From contig JAFEDS010000029.1 in the NCBI GenBank assembly GCA_018241505.1, positions 1 to 64,000 of the forward strand: DNA of 64,000 nucleotides, read 5' to 3'. How positions within the stretch are numbered: position 1 is the stretch's first letter; every line of letters starts with the position of its first letter. A program made the translations under genes and the position numbers. Positions 53,301 to 61,279 of the stretch are shown piece by piece. Origin of the DNA: Pseudomonadota bacterium. GTDB taxonomy: Bacteria > Pseudomonadota > Gammaproteobacteria > Steroidobacterales > Steroidobacteraceae. The notes beneath the pieces are model-generated. The model did no database searches and was not told where the DNA came from. It saw nothing but the letters and a program-made list of their open reading frames with translations.

Positions 53301-53465
53301 TACAGTCCGGCCGTCCGGCGACACGTCCGGCTGCATCCACGTGCCTTCTTCGAGGGTCGTGTCGAGCGTTCTCGTGGGCTGCAGAGTGAGCTGCGCGAAT
53401 GCGGGATTGCCCAACGGCAAAAGCAGGAGCGCGGTGAGCGCTCCTGCCATGTTTCGGTGCAACAT
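50262..53465 (-). CDS. PD40 (TolB-like) repeat protein fused to an amidohydrolase
   Basis: This ~1067-aa protein starts at ATG 53465 (a TTG at 53483 lies in the overlapping part of the TBDR). A signal peptide (ending AFA-Q) is followed by repeated PD40/TolB-type blades (QPDVSPDGRTVLFDILGDIYSLD, HPVFSPDGRSFAFISDRSG..., about 60-600). The C-terminal ~400 residues are an amidohydrolase with metal-ligand motif VPGFIDAHAHWF (H-x-H), as in imidazolonepropionase-like enzymes. Such PD40-amidohydrolase fusions are exported hydrolases of unknown substrate. It is directly downstream of the TBDR on the same strand. The end (EVWPRTRPGPEL...) runs about 20 residues past the usual family end. Confidence 0.9.
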   Translation of the reverse strand: MLHRNMAGALTALLLLPLGNPAFAQLTLQPTRTLDTTLEEGTWMQPDVSPDGRTVLFDILGDIYSLDVNGGIAKPVLTGLPFESHPVFSPDGRSFAFISDRSGVTNLWVADADGSNPRQLSQDRDLTVYTSPAWSPDGRDVYVSRMKHAVLAFELWKFPVGGGEGTPIVKGQPNGESWDDRINALGAVVSPDGRYIYYSRKIGNTWTEKQPPNWSVARHDLQQNTDTVVINGGMFPTLSHDGRRLVYANRVGAQTGLRLRDLETGEDRLLKLPVDHDAQEQGYYAGLLPRFTFEPGDRKLLASVGGKLVHIEIASGKLTPIPFKAHLQLGIGPATRVQQREETGSVRVRVNLTPRQSPDGRKIAFTALGTLYVQDLRDGARPHAVAGAQRQAFQPSWSPDGRTLVYVTWERDSGGAIWTISAQGGKPRKLTDAVAFYTEPRFSPDGKSLVALRASHYDRVRALNEISPDRVTDVIRLPAKGGAATLIARTSGARLLDLSADGRRVRFYGPDGLSSVRLDGTDLRKDLIVRARAASKYVGTPIPVEELRLNPAGDRAVARTASELYLLDVPPRKDDKPAEIDLTQAGAVALTRVGADFFDWADGGRTLEWSLGSQFRRIELSKADSAAEKHAQSFAATVEVPRDVPRGSLVLRGATVATMRGTEVIQGADIVVTDNRVVAVGPRGAVPIPPGAPVRDVTGKFIVPGFIDAHAHWFEIRRQIHDDRMWDLIANLAYGVTSGLDVQPFTTDVFAYEDMIDAGLMLGPRAWSTGPGVFNNSEIVSEADAVNVLTRYRDYYRTRNIKSYMVGDRERRQFMVEGARQIGMMPTTEGASDLDLNLTHAIDGFAGNEHSLPVTPLRSDVLQLFATSRTSLVPTLSVLYGGEPALFDFIIERRPEQDAKFRRFVPPEVVSEKIRDRHWMAPELSTYALFAADALHLQRAGGLIGVGSHGEMQGLGFHWEMEVLASGGGSPMEVLHAATMGSAKVIGHELDVGSIEPGKFADLLILDANPLEDIRNTQSIHWVMKNGRLYEGATLNEVWPRTRPGPELHGTGCHANDAFESPAEGCF

Positions 53466-53470
53466 CTTGC

Positions 53471-55702
53471 TCAGAGGTGCCAATCCAACCGCAGGCCATA
53501 CGTCCGCGGGCGGATGATGGACCCTTGGGGCGTGAATTGATTTGCAAACGGCGCGTTCAGGACACCGTAGCGGTCGAACAAATTGTTCACGAACGCAAGC
53601 AAGTGGTAGTTCTGACCAATCGCAATGGAAGCGCGCAGGTCGAATTCATGGAAGTTACCACGGGTGGCCGGTGGCGGATCGCCGAATGCCACCGGGGCGG
53701 TCGACAGGTAGCGATGTGCCAGCTCAAGGGACGGCAGTCCCGCGACGTCCGGCAACTGGAAGCGAAGATTGTTCGCAACCGCCCACCGCGAGGAACCCGG
53801 CAAGGTGGTACCGGGCGTGTAGCCCCCGCCCACAGCGAACGTGTCGGGCAGGAAGGTCGACAACCGCGCCTCCTGCCAGGTGCCGTTGGTTGTGAAGCTG
53901 ACATAACGATTGGGGCGAACGGTGGTTGAGAATTCCACTCCGTCGATTTTCGCGCTGCCGGCATTCGTAACATACGAGTAGTAGTACGGCGCAGCCGTGA
54001 ACAACCGCGCCTGGATGTTCTTCCAATCGATGTGGAATCCCGTCAGGTCCAACAGGAGCCGATTGTCGAGCAGCGACAGCTTCGTGCCAATCTCGTAGTT
54101 CTTGACCTTGTCACTGTCATAGCTCTTGGGAATACCCGGCAGAATCGCCGCGTTGGGATTCGGCCCACCGACACGGAAGCCCTCCGAGTAGGTGGCGTAG
54201 ACGAGGGTCCCTTTCTCCGGGCGCCACGCCAGGGTGGCCTTGGGAGTAAAGCCGTTTTCGGATTGCGTGGTACCGAATGTGGCATCGGTGGGCGAGAAGG
54301 TGCCCGGGCCGAGCGAGCCTGCGGCATTCGTGATGGTCGCGCTGTTCTTGGTGTCGTAGTACCGGCCGCCGACCGTCAGCTCGATCTGGTCGATTGGCCG
54401 GTACGAGGCTTCACCAAAAACGCCGATGTCCTTGTTGTAGGTACTGGAAATGTAGCCGTAGATTGAATCGTTCGGGGCGATGACCGAGCCCGGATAACCG
54501 CCGAACTCATCGGGGTTGGCGTCAATGAAGGCCGCGGCGCCCTGTTGATAAATGTGATCGGCGCTGTACTTGTCAGCGCGCAGGAAGCTCGAGCCGATGA
54601 GCCAACGCAGCGGCCCATTGTCCTTGGAGGCCAACCGCACCTCGGCCGTCTTGATCTCGGCGTTCGCTCGCGTAATGTCATAGGCCGCCGCCGCCCCGGT
54701 GGTGTTGCCGGTGACATAGGCGTAGGGATAGGTGAACACCGTGAAGTTGTTCTTCTTATCATACGAACCCAACACCGTCAGGTTGGCGAAGCCCACGTTC
54801 TGGTCCAACCGCAGGCTGGTGAGCCAGAAATCGGTCTTCTGCGGCTCGGGGCGCGGCGTGTTGCGCTCGAGGGTACCCAGCGTCAGGTACGTTTGATCAT
54901 CCAGCTTGGTCTTCTGGTACGTGCTCATCAGGGTGATGGTCGTATCCTCGGCCGGCTCGAAGACCAGCGAGCCGCGGGCGCCCTGGGTCTTGAAATCGTT
55001 GCTGCCCTTCACACCCGTGCCGGTGTTGTCCAGGTAGCCGGCATCGAATCGCTGCAGCGCCGTGGCGCGAAAGGCCAGTTTGTCCTCGATCAGAGGTACG
55101 TTCGCCATGCCCTTCACGGCGTAGTTCACCTGGCCATCCTGGTTCTTGCCGGACCCGAGGAGCGCTTCGCCCGCGGCGTCGAACTTGCTCGGATCGGCCG
55201 TTTTCGCCACGTAGTTGATGAGGCCGCCCAACGTGGATGAACCGAACAACGTGCCCTGCGGGCCGCGCAGCACTTCCACGCGCTCCAGATCGAAGGTATC
55301 AATGTCCGGAATGCCAATGGGGAAGCCCGGCTCAACCAGGGCAACGTCGTTCAGGTAGTAACCGACAGTAGTCTGCCCCTGCTCATGGTACGTCGTTGCG
55401 GCGATACCACGGATCACGATCTCGGAGACCCCGGGCTGGTAGTCGTTGAACACCACGCCCGGTATGCGCGTGACGTAGTCAGCGAGACTGTTCGCGTTGG
55501 CATCGGCGAGATCCGCGCCGGTCAACGCAGCCATTGGTACAGCGACGTCACGCACGTTTTCATTGCGTTTCGTAGCCGTCACGATGACCTCGTCCAGGCC
55601 TCCGTCGGACGCGTTTTCCGCGGCCAGAGCCGGCGTGACGGCAATGCCTGCCAGCGTGCTGAGTACGAACGCCCGGACAGTCCCACGGTAGTGTCGGTAC
55701 AT
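53471..55702 (-). CDS. TonB-dependent outer-membrane receptor
   Basis: This 743-aa protein has a signal peptide (~1-28, ending ALAA), a TonB-box-like LDEVIVTATKRNENVRDVAVPM (36-57), a plug (VIRGIAATTYHEQGQTTVGYYLNDV, VEVLRGPQGTLFGSSTLGGLINYVAK) and a barrel ending GLRLDWHL. The last residue is Leu rather than the usual Phe of outer-membrane barrels. It is the first gene of the unit with the PD40-amidohydrolase, six bases before that gene's ATG, and is divergent from a Tat amidohydrolase. Confidence 0.94.
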   Translation of the reverse strand: MYRHYRGTVRAFVLSTLAGIAVTPALAAENASDGGLDEVIVTATKRNENVRDVAVPMAALTGADLADANANSLADYVTRIPGVVFNDYQPGVSEIVIRGIAATTYHEQGQTTVGYYLNDVALVEPGFPIGIPDIDTFDLERVEVLRGPQGTLFGSSTLGGLINYVAKTADPSKFDAAGEALLGSGKNQDGQVNYAVKGMANVPLIEDKLAFRATALQRFDAGYLDNTGTGVKGSNDFKTQGARGSLVFEPAEDTTITLMSTYQKTKLDDQTYLTLGTLERNTPRPEPQKTDFWLTSLRLDQNVGFANLTVLGSYDKKNNFTVFTYPYAYVTGNTTGAAAAYDITRANAEIKTAEVRLASKDNGPLRWLIGSSFLRADKYSADHIYQQGAAAFIDANPDEFGGYPGSVIAPNDSIYGYISSTYNKDIGVFGEASYRPIDQIELTVGGRYYDTKNSATITNAAGSLGPGTFSPTDATFGTTQSENGFTPKATLAWRPEKGTLVYATYSEGFRVGGPNPNAAILPGIPKSYDSDKVKNYEIGTKLSLLDNRLLLDLTGFHIDWKNIQARLFTAAPYYYSYVTNAGSAKIDGVEFSTTVRPNRYVSFTTNGTWQEARLSTFLPDTFAVGGGYTPGTTLPGSSRWAVANNLRFQLPDVAGLPSLELAHRYLSTAPVAFGDPPPATRGNFHEFDLRASIAIGQNYHLLAFVNNLFDRYGVLNAPFANQFTPQGSIIRPRTYGLRLDWHL

Positions 55703-55904
55703 AGTTGTTATTCCCCAAAAGCGAAATGTCGCCCCCGGTTTGCAGGGTTCGCTTCTACGGGTCGTTTAAAAACATCCAAAATTGCGATATCGACGGGTCC
55801 AGAGCGGAGCCTGGTCCCGTGCGCGGGGCGGCGCTGGAGGTTGCAGTTCTTGCCGGACTCCCGTTTATTCACACCTGAGAAAAACGCATGAGGGGTCATT
55901 CGCA

Positions 55905-57575
55905 ATGCTGAATCGCCGGTCTTTCCTCACACACACCGCGTCCGCGTCGCTCGTGATTGCTTCCAGGGCCTGGGCCGCCGACCGTCCGTTGGACATCGCA
56001 TTGGTCAATGCAACCGTCTGGACCGGTCAGCCGAATGGAGCCCTGGAAAAAGCTCTGGGTATCACAGGCGACCGAATCACGGCCGTTGGCGCCGACGCCG
56101 TGCGTGCGCGCACCGCAAAATCCACGCGCGTCATCGACCTCGGTGGCGCGTTCGTAATGCCTGCCTTCGTTGATAACCACACCCACTTCTTGCGTGGCGC
56201 GGTGATGCTTACGCAACCGAACCTACTCGACTCCACGAGCCGTGCAGACTTCGCCGCACGTCTCGGCGCTACCGCCCGTAGCCGCCCGGGTAAGTGGATT
56301 CTCGGTGGGTCATGGGACGAACATCGGCTGGGAGGGGAACTGCCGACGCGCCAATGGATAGACGCTGCAACAGGCGATACGCCAGTGGCAATACCCCGAA
56401 CTGACTTGCACAGCTATCTCTTGAACTCTGCCGCGCTCAAACTCGCTGGCATCACCCGCAACACTCCCGACCCCGCGGGCGGCGTTATCGTCCGTGACGC
56501 CAAGGGCGAACCTACCGGTGTGCTCAAGGACAATGCGAAAGATATTGTCGACCGCGTAATCCCGGCGCCAACAAATGCCGATACCGACGAGGCCATGTAC
56601 AAAGGCATCGCTCACGGGCTCAGCAAAGGTGTCGCGCAGGTTCATAACCCCGAGCCGTTCGACTGGAATACTTACGTTGCACTGCGACGATTGCGCGCCC
56701 AGGGGGAGACAGGGATGCGCTTCTACACCATGACGCCGATACAGGACTGGGAAAAGATGGTCGCCATTGTCGCGAAGGATGGGCGCGGCGACGACTGGGT
56801 GCGATGGGGCGCAGTCAAGGGATTGGCCGACGGCTCACTTGGATCGCGCACCGCGGTTTTCCACAATGACTACTCAGATGCTGCCGGGCAGAAAGGCGTT
56901 CGTGTAAACAGTATCGAGAACCTTCGCACCTGGGTCACCGGCGCCGACGCGCATGGCCTGCAGGTGGCGATCCACGCGATCGGCGATGAAGCGAATGACG
57001 ACGTGTTGGATATGTTTGCCGACATCGCCGCCAAGAATGGCCCGCGCGACCGCCGCTTCCGCATTGAACACGCCCAACACCTGACCGCCACGGCCATTCC
57101 CCGCTTTGCCAGACAGAAGGTCATTGCCTCCGTACAGCCCTATCACGCCATCGACGATGGTCGATGGGCGGTACAGAGAATCGGACCGAAACGGCTGCAG
57201 GGGACTTACGCCTTCAAGTCACTCATTGACAGCGGTGCGGTCGTCACGTTCGGCTCCGACTGGCCGGTCGCGCCTTTGGATCCCCTCACCGGCCTCTATG
57301 GCGCAATCACCCGCCGCACCATCGATGGCGCCAATCCCAACGGCTGGTTACCGGACCAGAAGGTGTCGGCCGAGAAGGCTCTCGTCTGCTACACGAGAAA
57401 CAATGCTTACGCGGGCTTCACGGAAGACCGAACCGGGCAGATCAAGCAGGGCTTTCTCGCCGACATTACGGTGTTGGATGCCAACCTGCTGACCGTGGAC
57501 CCGGAGAAGATTCCATCCGTCAAGGTATTGCGCACGTTCGTAGGCGGAAAGCAGCGATTCGGCGAGGGAGCCTGA
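55905..57575 (+). CDS. Tat-exported metal-dependent amidohydrolase (YtcJ-like)
   Basis: This 556-aa protein from ATG 55905 carries the twin-arginine signal NRRSFLTHTASASLVIA at residues 3-19, so it is probably exported to the periplasm. The amidohydrolase fold shows the N-terminal VNATVWTG, VMPAFVDNHTHF (metal HxH), the KGLADGSLGSRTA segment with the probable carbamylated Lys region, HAIGDEAND and SDWPVAPLDP (catalytic Asp). It resembles the YtcJ/NfdA-type amidohydrolases that cleave amide, formamide or N-acyl bonds. It is divergent from the TBDR and PD40-amidohydrolase, and the two amidohydrolases may serve the same pathway. Confidence 0.92.
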   Translation: MLNRRSFLTHTASASLVIASRAWAADRPLDIALVNATVWTGQPNGALEKALGITGDRITAVGADAVRARTAKSTRVIDLGGAFVMPAFVDNHTHFLRGAVMLTQPNLLDSTSRADFAARLGATARSRPGKWILGGSWDEHRLGGELPTRQWIDAATGDTPVAIPRTDLHSYLLNSAALKLAGITRNTPDPAGGVIVRDAKGEPTGVLKDNAKDIVDRVIPAPTNADTDEAMYKGIAHGLSKGVAQVHNPEPFDWNTYVALRRLRAQGETGMRFYTMTPIQDWEKMVAIVAKDGRGDDWVRWGAVKGLADGSLGSRTAVFHNDYSDAAGQKGVRVNSIENLRTWVTGADAHGLQVAIHAIGDEANDDVLDMFADIAAKNGPRDRRFRIEHAQHLTATAIPRFARQKVIASVQPYHAIDDGRWAVQRIGPKRLQGTYAFKSLIDSGAVVTFGSDWPVAPLDPLTGLYGAITRRTIDGANPNGWLPDQKVSAEKALVCYTRNNAYAGFTEDRTGQIKQGFLADITVLDANLLTVDPEKIPSVKVLRTFVGGKQRFGEGA

Positions 57576-57577
57576 GC

Positions 57578-59047
57578 TCAGGCGCGCGCGGCGCGGGCGA
57601 GTGCATTCAATGCAACTCGCGCCTCATCTTCCCGCAGGCTTGCGAATCCAATCCGCAAGCCCCGCGGAGCCGATTTGCTCGTTGCAAACGAACGCGAATC
57701 CGCCACGCGCACGCCGAGCTCGGGCAACCGAGCCTCCAGGCGATCGAGATCCGCAACGCGCTCGAATGTCAGCCAGAACGCCAGCCCACCATCGGGCATC
57801 TTGAAGTTGACGACGCTGCCCAACAGCTCAGTCAGGGATCGTCCGAATGCGAGCCGACGCGCTGCATACACCTGGAATACCTTGCGCGCGTGACGGCGCA
57901 ACTCCCCGCTCTCAATGAGATCGGCGGCCGCATTCTCGGTGAGCGTATTCCCCATGGAGTCAATAAGAGAGACCGTGTGTGCAACCGCGTCAACAAACGG
58001 CTTGGGCGCTGCGATATAGCCAATGCGCAAGGCAGGCAACAACAGCTTGGAGAGCGATCCTACATAGATGACGCGCGAGGGGGCATAGCTCGCCATGGGT
58101 AACAGCGGCTGCGATTCGAAGTGGAACTCGTGGTCATAGTCATCTTCAATGATCGCAAACCCAAACTGCCGGGAGAGCTCGAGCAGGCGCAGTCGCCGCT
58201 GCGGGCGAAGCGCCACCGTCGTTGGAAACTGATGATGCGGAGTCAGAAAGATCGCCTTCACGGAATGAGCACGGCACTGGCGCTCTACGTCGACAACATC
58301 GACCCCCTCATGGTCGAGCTTTACGGATACGATCCGCGCACCGCAGGCCGACAACGCAGCTACGGCAGCCTCATAAGTCAGCGATTCAACGAGTACGGTA
58401 TCGCCAGGTGAAATCAGCGTTCGCGCGATGATATAGATGCCGCTTTGGCTGCCGCGCGTGATGCAGATGTTGTCGGCCGTAACCGCAAGTCCGCGCTCCG
58501 ACTTCAGCATGGTGGCGACTTTCTCGCGCAGCAGCGCCGAGCCCCGCGGATTGCCATACAGCAGCCGATTCTCGCGAAAAGCACGCTGTATGCTGGAGCG
58601 ATAGGCGCGACTCAACACCTCGGCGGGAAACAAGCGGCTGTCGGGTGATCCTTCATCCAACTTCACCCAGTCGCCGGTCGGCAAGGCGATCGGCCGGGCC
58701 GGTGGCGGCTCGAAGGAGTATTCGGGCAGCGCCTCTGTCAACCCCGGTGCGGCCGGTACCCGCTGCCGCTTGCTCGTTGTTTCGGGCAGCGAATCGGCGA
58801 CCACCGTACCCCGGGTCCCGGTTGCGACCAACCAGCCTTGAGCGATCAGGTCCTCATAGGCCAGCACAACCGTCTTGCGATTGACGCCCAAAGACGTCGC
58901 CATCGCTCGCGTGCTGGGCAGGAAAGTACCGGGCTGCAGCCGGCCACGCTCGATCTCCTGGATGAGCCCATGCACGATCTGCAGATACAACGGCATGGAG
59001 GACGATGCCTGCACACCACTCAACACCAGTTTCCACGGACGCAGCAT
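57578..59047 (-). CDS. MocR/PdxR family regulator (GntR-type HTH plus aminotransferase domain)
   Basis: This 489-aa protein has an N-terminal winged helix (residues ~15-85: LQPGTFLPSTRAMATSLGVNRKTVVLAYEDLIAQGWL) and a fold-type-I aminotransferase-like domain (~130-489), with the PLP-lysine at K334 in YVGSLSKLLLPALRIGY and EDDYDHEFHF upstream. MocR regulators use PLP as effector (PdxR) or another amine ligand; which one cannot be read. It is divergent from a PaiB-like protein, with three GGTCC-centred direct repeats between them as probable binding sites. Confidence 0.93.
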   Translation of the reverse strand: MLRPWKLVLSGVQASSSMPLYLQIVHGLIQEIERGRLQPGTFLPSTRAMATSLGVNRKTVVLAYEDLIAQGWLVATGTRGTVVADSLPETTSKRQRVPAAPGLTEALPEYSFEPPPARPIALPTGDWVKLDEGSPDSRLFPAEVLSRAYRSSIQRAFRENRLLYGNPRGSALLREKVATMLKSERGLAVTADNICITRGSQSGIYIIARTLISPGDTVLVESLTYEAAVAALSACGARIVSVKLDHEGVDVVDVERQCRAHSVKAIFLTPHHQFPTTVALRPQRRLRLLELSRQFGFAIIEDDYDHEFHFESQPLLPMASYAPSRVIYVGSLSKLLLPALRIGYIAAPKPFVDAVAHTVSLIDSMGNTLTENAAADLIESGELRRHARKVFQVYAARRLAFGRSLTELLGSVVNFKMPDGGLAFWLTFERVADLDRLEARLPELGVRVADSRSFATSKSAPRGLRIGFASLREDEARVALNALARAARA

Positions 59048-59081
59048 TGGCCCCTCCCGCGGGCTACTTTGCAGTATTCCA

Positions 59082-59170
59082 TGGGTCCAATCCTAGCAGC
59101 CCCGGGCCTCCTGTGCCTAATGCTTGGTCCCCGGCGCGTCGGCGTGTTGGCGGTTGTAGCATCCGGGTCC
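59082..59170. promoter_or_regulatory. Three GGTCC direct repeats, likely MocR operator
   Basis: GGTCC occurs at 59084-59088, 59126-59130 and 59166-59170, embedded in TGGGTCCAA, TTGGTCCCC and CGGGTCCCAA. The spacing is 42 and 40 bp, about four helical turns, all in the same orientation. MocR proteins are known to bind direct repeats in divergent promoters, so this fits control of both the MocR gene and the PaiB-like gene. Confidence 0.5.
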
Positions 59171-59190
59171 CAACCTGAGACTGGATACAA

Positions 59191-59802
59191 ATGAACGACT
59201 CAACCCAATCGCCGTTTGAACGGTACCAGCAGGCCGATGTCATTGACACAATCCGGGAGTTTCCGCTCGCGTGGGTCACTTCAGTTGGCGGCGATCCCCT
59301 GCTGGCCACATTGTTGCCCCTGCTTCCGGAAACGGACGCTCAGGGCAACCTTCATACCTTGCTCGGCCACATCCCGCGCCGCAACCCACTATTCCAGGCC
59401 CTGACGGCGAACCCTCGGGCGTGTTTGCTCTTCACGGGCCCACAAGCCTACGTATCTCCTGCCCGAGTATCCGATCCCGCCTGGGCACCAACATGGAATT
59501 TCACTCAAGTGCGCATCGATGCGACCATCGTATTCAATGAGAATGGGATCGATGAAGCCTTATGGACACTGACTGAAGCCATGGAAGCTCGTGAACCGAC
59601 TGGTTGGAAACCGACTGCCATGGGTGAACGTTATTCGCAGTTGTCACGCGCAGTGGTTGCGTTTCGCGCTCGCGTCGATCGGCTTCAGGCTCGATTCAAA
59701 CTCGGTCAGGATGAGAAACCGGAGCGGTTGCGGGAAATACTCGAACGGCACCCGAATGCGGATCTGGTGCGGTGGATGCGCCGCTTCAACCCCGGACGCT
59801 GA
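59191..59802 (+). CDS. PaiB-type FMN-binding negative transcriptional regulator
   Basis: This 203-aa protein has PaiB features: N-terminal FERYQQADVIDTIREFPLAWVTS, LLPLLPETDAQGNLHTLLGHIPRRNPLF, the VYVSP-like ACLLFTGPQAYVSPARV and the C-terminal ALWTLTEAMEAREPTGWKPTAMG and LGQDEKPERLREILERHPN. The fold is a split-barrel flavin-binding type; the PaiB group is named for repression of sporulation genes, and divergence next to MocR is common for amine-related regulation. Function here is not demonstrated. Confidence 0.88.
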   Translation: MNDSTQSPFERYQQADVIDTIREFPLAWVTSVGGDPLLATLLPLLPETDAQGNLHTLLGHIPRRNPLFQALTANPRACLLFTGPQAYVSPARVSDPAWAPTWNFTQVRIDATIVFNENGIDEALWTLTEAMEAREPTGWKPTAMGERYSQLSRAVVAFRARVDRLQARFKLGQDEKPERLREILERHPNADLVRWMRRFNPGR

Positions 59803-59808
59803 CCGCGA

Positions 59809-60054
59809 TCACAACTTCGTGATCAGATCTTCATCCACGCGCCCATCAGCCGGTCGGAACAGCCTGAACGTTTCGCTCGCATACCAGGCGAGACTCAGCC
59901 TGATGAAGGCCGCCCGGTGCCGCGGCTCTGCGTCGAGCCATATCTGAAACTTCTTGCGCAACTCAGCGGAGCCCGACGCTTCCAAGCGCAGAAGCCAGAT
60001 GGCGGCGGCCTCGTTGATCGCTGCGGCTGTGTCTGTGCTGCGCTCGTCAGCCAC
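59809..60054 (-). CDS. Stand-alone FecR N-terminal (DUF4880-like) domain protein
   Basis: This 81-aa protein ends near the PaiB-like gene. Residues ~13-60 (INEAAAIWLLRLEASGSAELRKKFQIWLDAEPRHRAAFIRLSLAWYASE) closely follow the FecR cytoplasmic domain (AxWlxRL..., FxxWlxxxPrHxxAf..l...W), yet there is no membrane segment and no periplasmic FecR domain. It could act as a free anti-sigma or transcription-factor-interacting module. It is downstream of an Xre gene by 43 bp on the same strand. No sigma factor is in the immediate neighbourhood; the FecI homologue at 10592 has its own FecR. Confidence 0.75.
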   Translation of the reverse strand: MADERSTDTAAAINEAAAIWLLRLEASGSAELRKKFQIWLDAEPRHRAAFIRLSLAWYASETFRLFRPADGRVDEDLITKL

Positions 60055-60097
60055 TGTTGAGCCCTCCTGTGGCCTCGACAGTTGTCCGGTGTCAGTC

Positions 60098-60403
60098 TCA
60101 GAAGGAATCCGGCTCGTCGTTCGACTTGGGTTTGCGCCGCTTGCGCATCGGCATCGCCTGCATGCGCAACAAAGTCGCGTAGCGCAACGAAAATTCGCTG
60201 AACTTCAGCCCCAAAGCCTCCGCGTAGGCTGGCGCCTCGGCGTATGCGAGGACACGCTCGCCGTTCTCGAGCTTCCATACGTAGCTCTGTGGTTTGCTCA
60301 ACCTGCGGGCGAGCTGCTCCTGGGTTAGCCCTTCCGCTTCCCGAGCCTCGGTGAGAAGGGCGCGGAGCGCGAAGTCACCGCTTGAACGCAGAATTTTTCC
60401 CAA
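60098..60403 (-). CDS. Xre-type helix-turn-helix regulator
   Basis: This 101-aa protein has one HTH_3-like domain (residues ~18-70: LLTEAREAEGLTQEQLARRLSKPQSYVWKLENGERVLAYAEAPAYAEALGL) followed by a basic tail with RKRRKPKSNDEPDSF. The helix-turn-helix consensus positions (Q, A, Leu, Ser, W, E) are conserved. It is 43 bp upstream of the stand-alone FecR-N-like gene, suggesting a two-gene unit in which the second protein modulates the regulator; that is inference. Confidence 0.82.
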   Translation of the reverse strand: MGKILRSSGDFALRALLTEAREAEGLTQEQLARRLSKPQSYVWKLENGERVLAYAEAPAYAEALGLKFSEFSLRYATLLRMQAMPMRKRRKPKSNDEPDSF

Positions 60404-60794
60404 GCGGCACTCCTAGCCATTCAAGGAGCGCCGATAGATAAAGGACGTTGCCATAAAAACCATTTCAGGATGCGGGGACACGAAACCAACTCGTAAAGCG
60501 GCCCCAAAAGAAACCAGAATGGGGTGACTGCGGGAAAAACATCGAGAACTTCAGCGGAAAGCGCGGCTGCAGTGATGTGAGTGAATTTATGCATGGCCGA
60601 AGCGTAGAAGTGTCCCGCTCCCCCGTCCACTCAGTCAGGGGTCCAAATCAACACTGGGTAAAGCCCGGCAGGCACTGAGGTAACCCCTTAAATATTAGGG
60701 AGTTAACGGCACCTGCTGCGGTCTTGCGGCAGCCGACGACCAAAGTCGAGATGCGCTAAAATGCGTCCCCTGACAGCAATGCAACGGACGGACA
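60404..60794. other. Stretch without a confident gene
   Basis: A 69-codon minus frame (60421-60630; inner ATG at about 60591) encodes a short protein with a hydrophobic stretch PAVTPFWFLLGPLYELV; it might be a small membrane peptide but has no family and no clear Shine-Dalgarno. An imperfect dyad repeat at 60686-60705 is described separately. The promoter of the NTF2-like gene lies in the right part. Confidence 0.35.
60686..60705. repeat. Imperfect dyad repeat copy 1
   Basis: CCTTAAATATTAGGGAGTTA at 60686-60705 is part of a longer dyad (GTAACCCCTTA...TAGGGAGTTAAC, 60680-60708). It matches the sequence at 61368-61387 at 17 of 20 bases, 682 bp apart. No coding frame covers either copy. Confidence 0.5.
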
Positions 60795-61157
60795 ATGATG
60801 CTGACCGCCGATCACGCGCGAGACCTGGCGTCTCACTGGATCCGGGCATGGAATGCCCACGACCTCGATAAAATCATGTCGCACTACGCGGAAGATGTTG
60901 TTCTGGTATCGCCGGCAGCGGCAGGAATTCTGCAGGACCCTTCCGGCAAGGTCGCAGGCAAGGCGGCTCTGCGCGCCTATTTCAATAGAGGCCTGGAGGT
61001 GTACCCCAACCTGAAATTCGATCTTGTGGACGTGCTGTGGGGAGTGTCCAGTGTGGTTCTTTACTACACCAACCAGAAGGGAACCAAGACCGGCGAATTC
61101 ATGGAGATCGACGCGAAGGGCAAGATCGCCCGAGTGGTCGCGAACTACAGCGGCTGA
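60795..61157 (+). CDS. NTF2-like/SnoaL-like protein
   Basis: This 120-aa protein (start at tandem ATG codons 60795/60798) has the NTF2 fold pattern: ARDLASHWIRAWNAHDLDKIMSHYAEDVVLVSPAA, then LQDPSGKVAGKAALRAYFNRGLEVYPNLKFDLVDVL, then a strand-rich C-terminus ending IARVVANYSG. The family binds small ligands or catalyses isomerase or hydratase reactions; no catalytic residue is specific enough to name one. It is a single gene upstream of tRNA-Pro on the other strand. Confidence 0.85.
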   Translation: MMLTADHARDLASHWIRAWNAHDLDKIMSHYAEDVVLVSPAAAGILQDPSGKVAGKAALRAYFNRGLEVYPNLKFDLVDVLWGVSSVVLYYTNQKGTKTGEFMEIDAKGKIARVVANYSG

Positions 61158-61202
61158 GTACCCGGAACGGACACATCTTTCCGGAATGGACACAGGAACA
61201 GA

Positions 61203-61279
61203 TGGTCGGGGTGACAGGATTTGAACTTGCGACCCTCTGCTCCCAAAGCAGATGCTCTACCAGGCTGAGCTACACCCCG
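61203..61279 (-). tRNA. tRNA-Pro (anticodon TGG)
   Basis: The minus strand gives a complete cloverleaf: acceptor CGGGGTG with CACCCCG, anticodon loop TTTGGGA (anticodon UGG, reads CCA/CCG), T-arm AAGTTCAAATCCTG, discriminator A and encoded CCA at 61203-61205. Confidence 0.97.
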
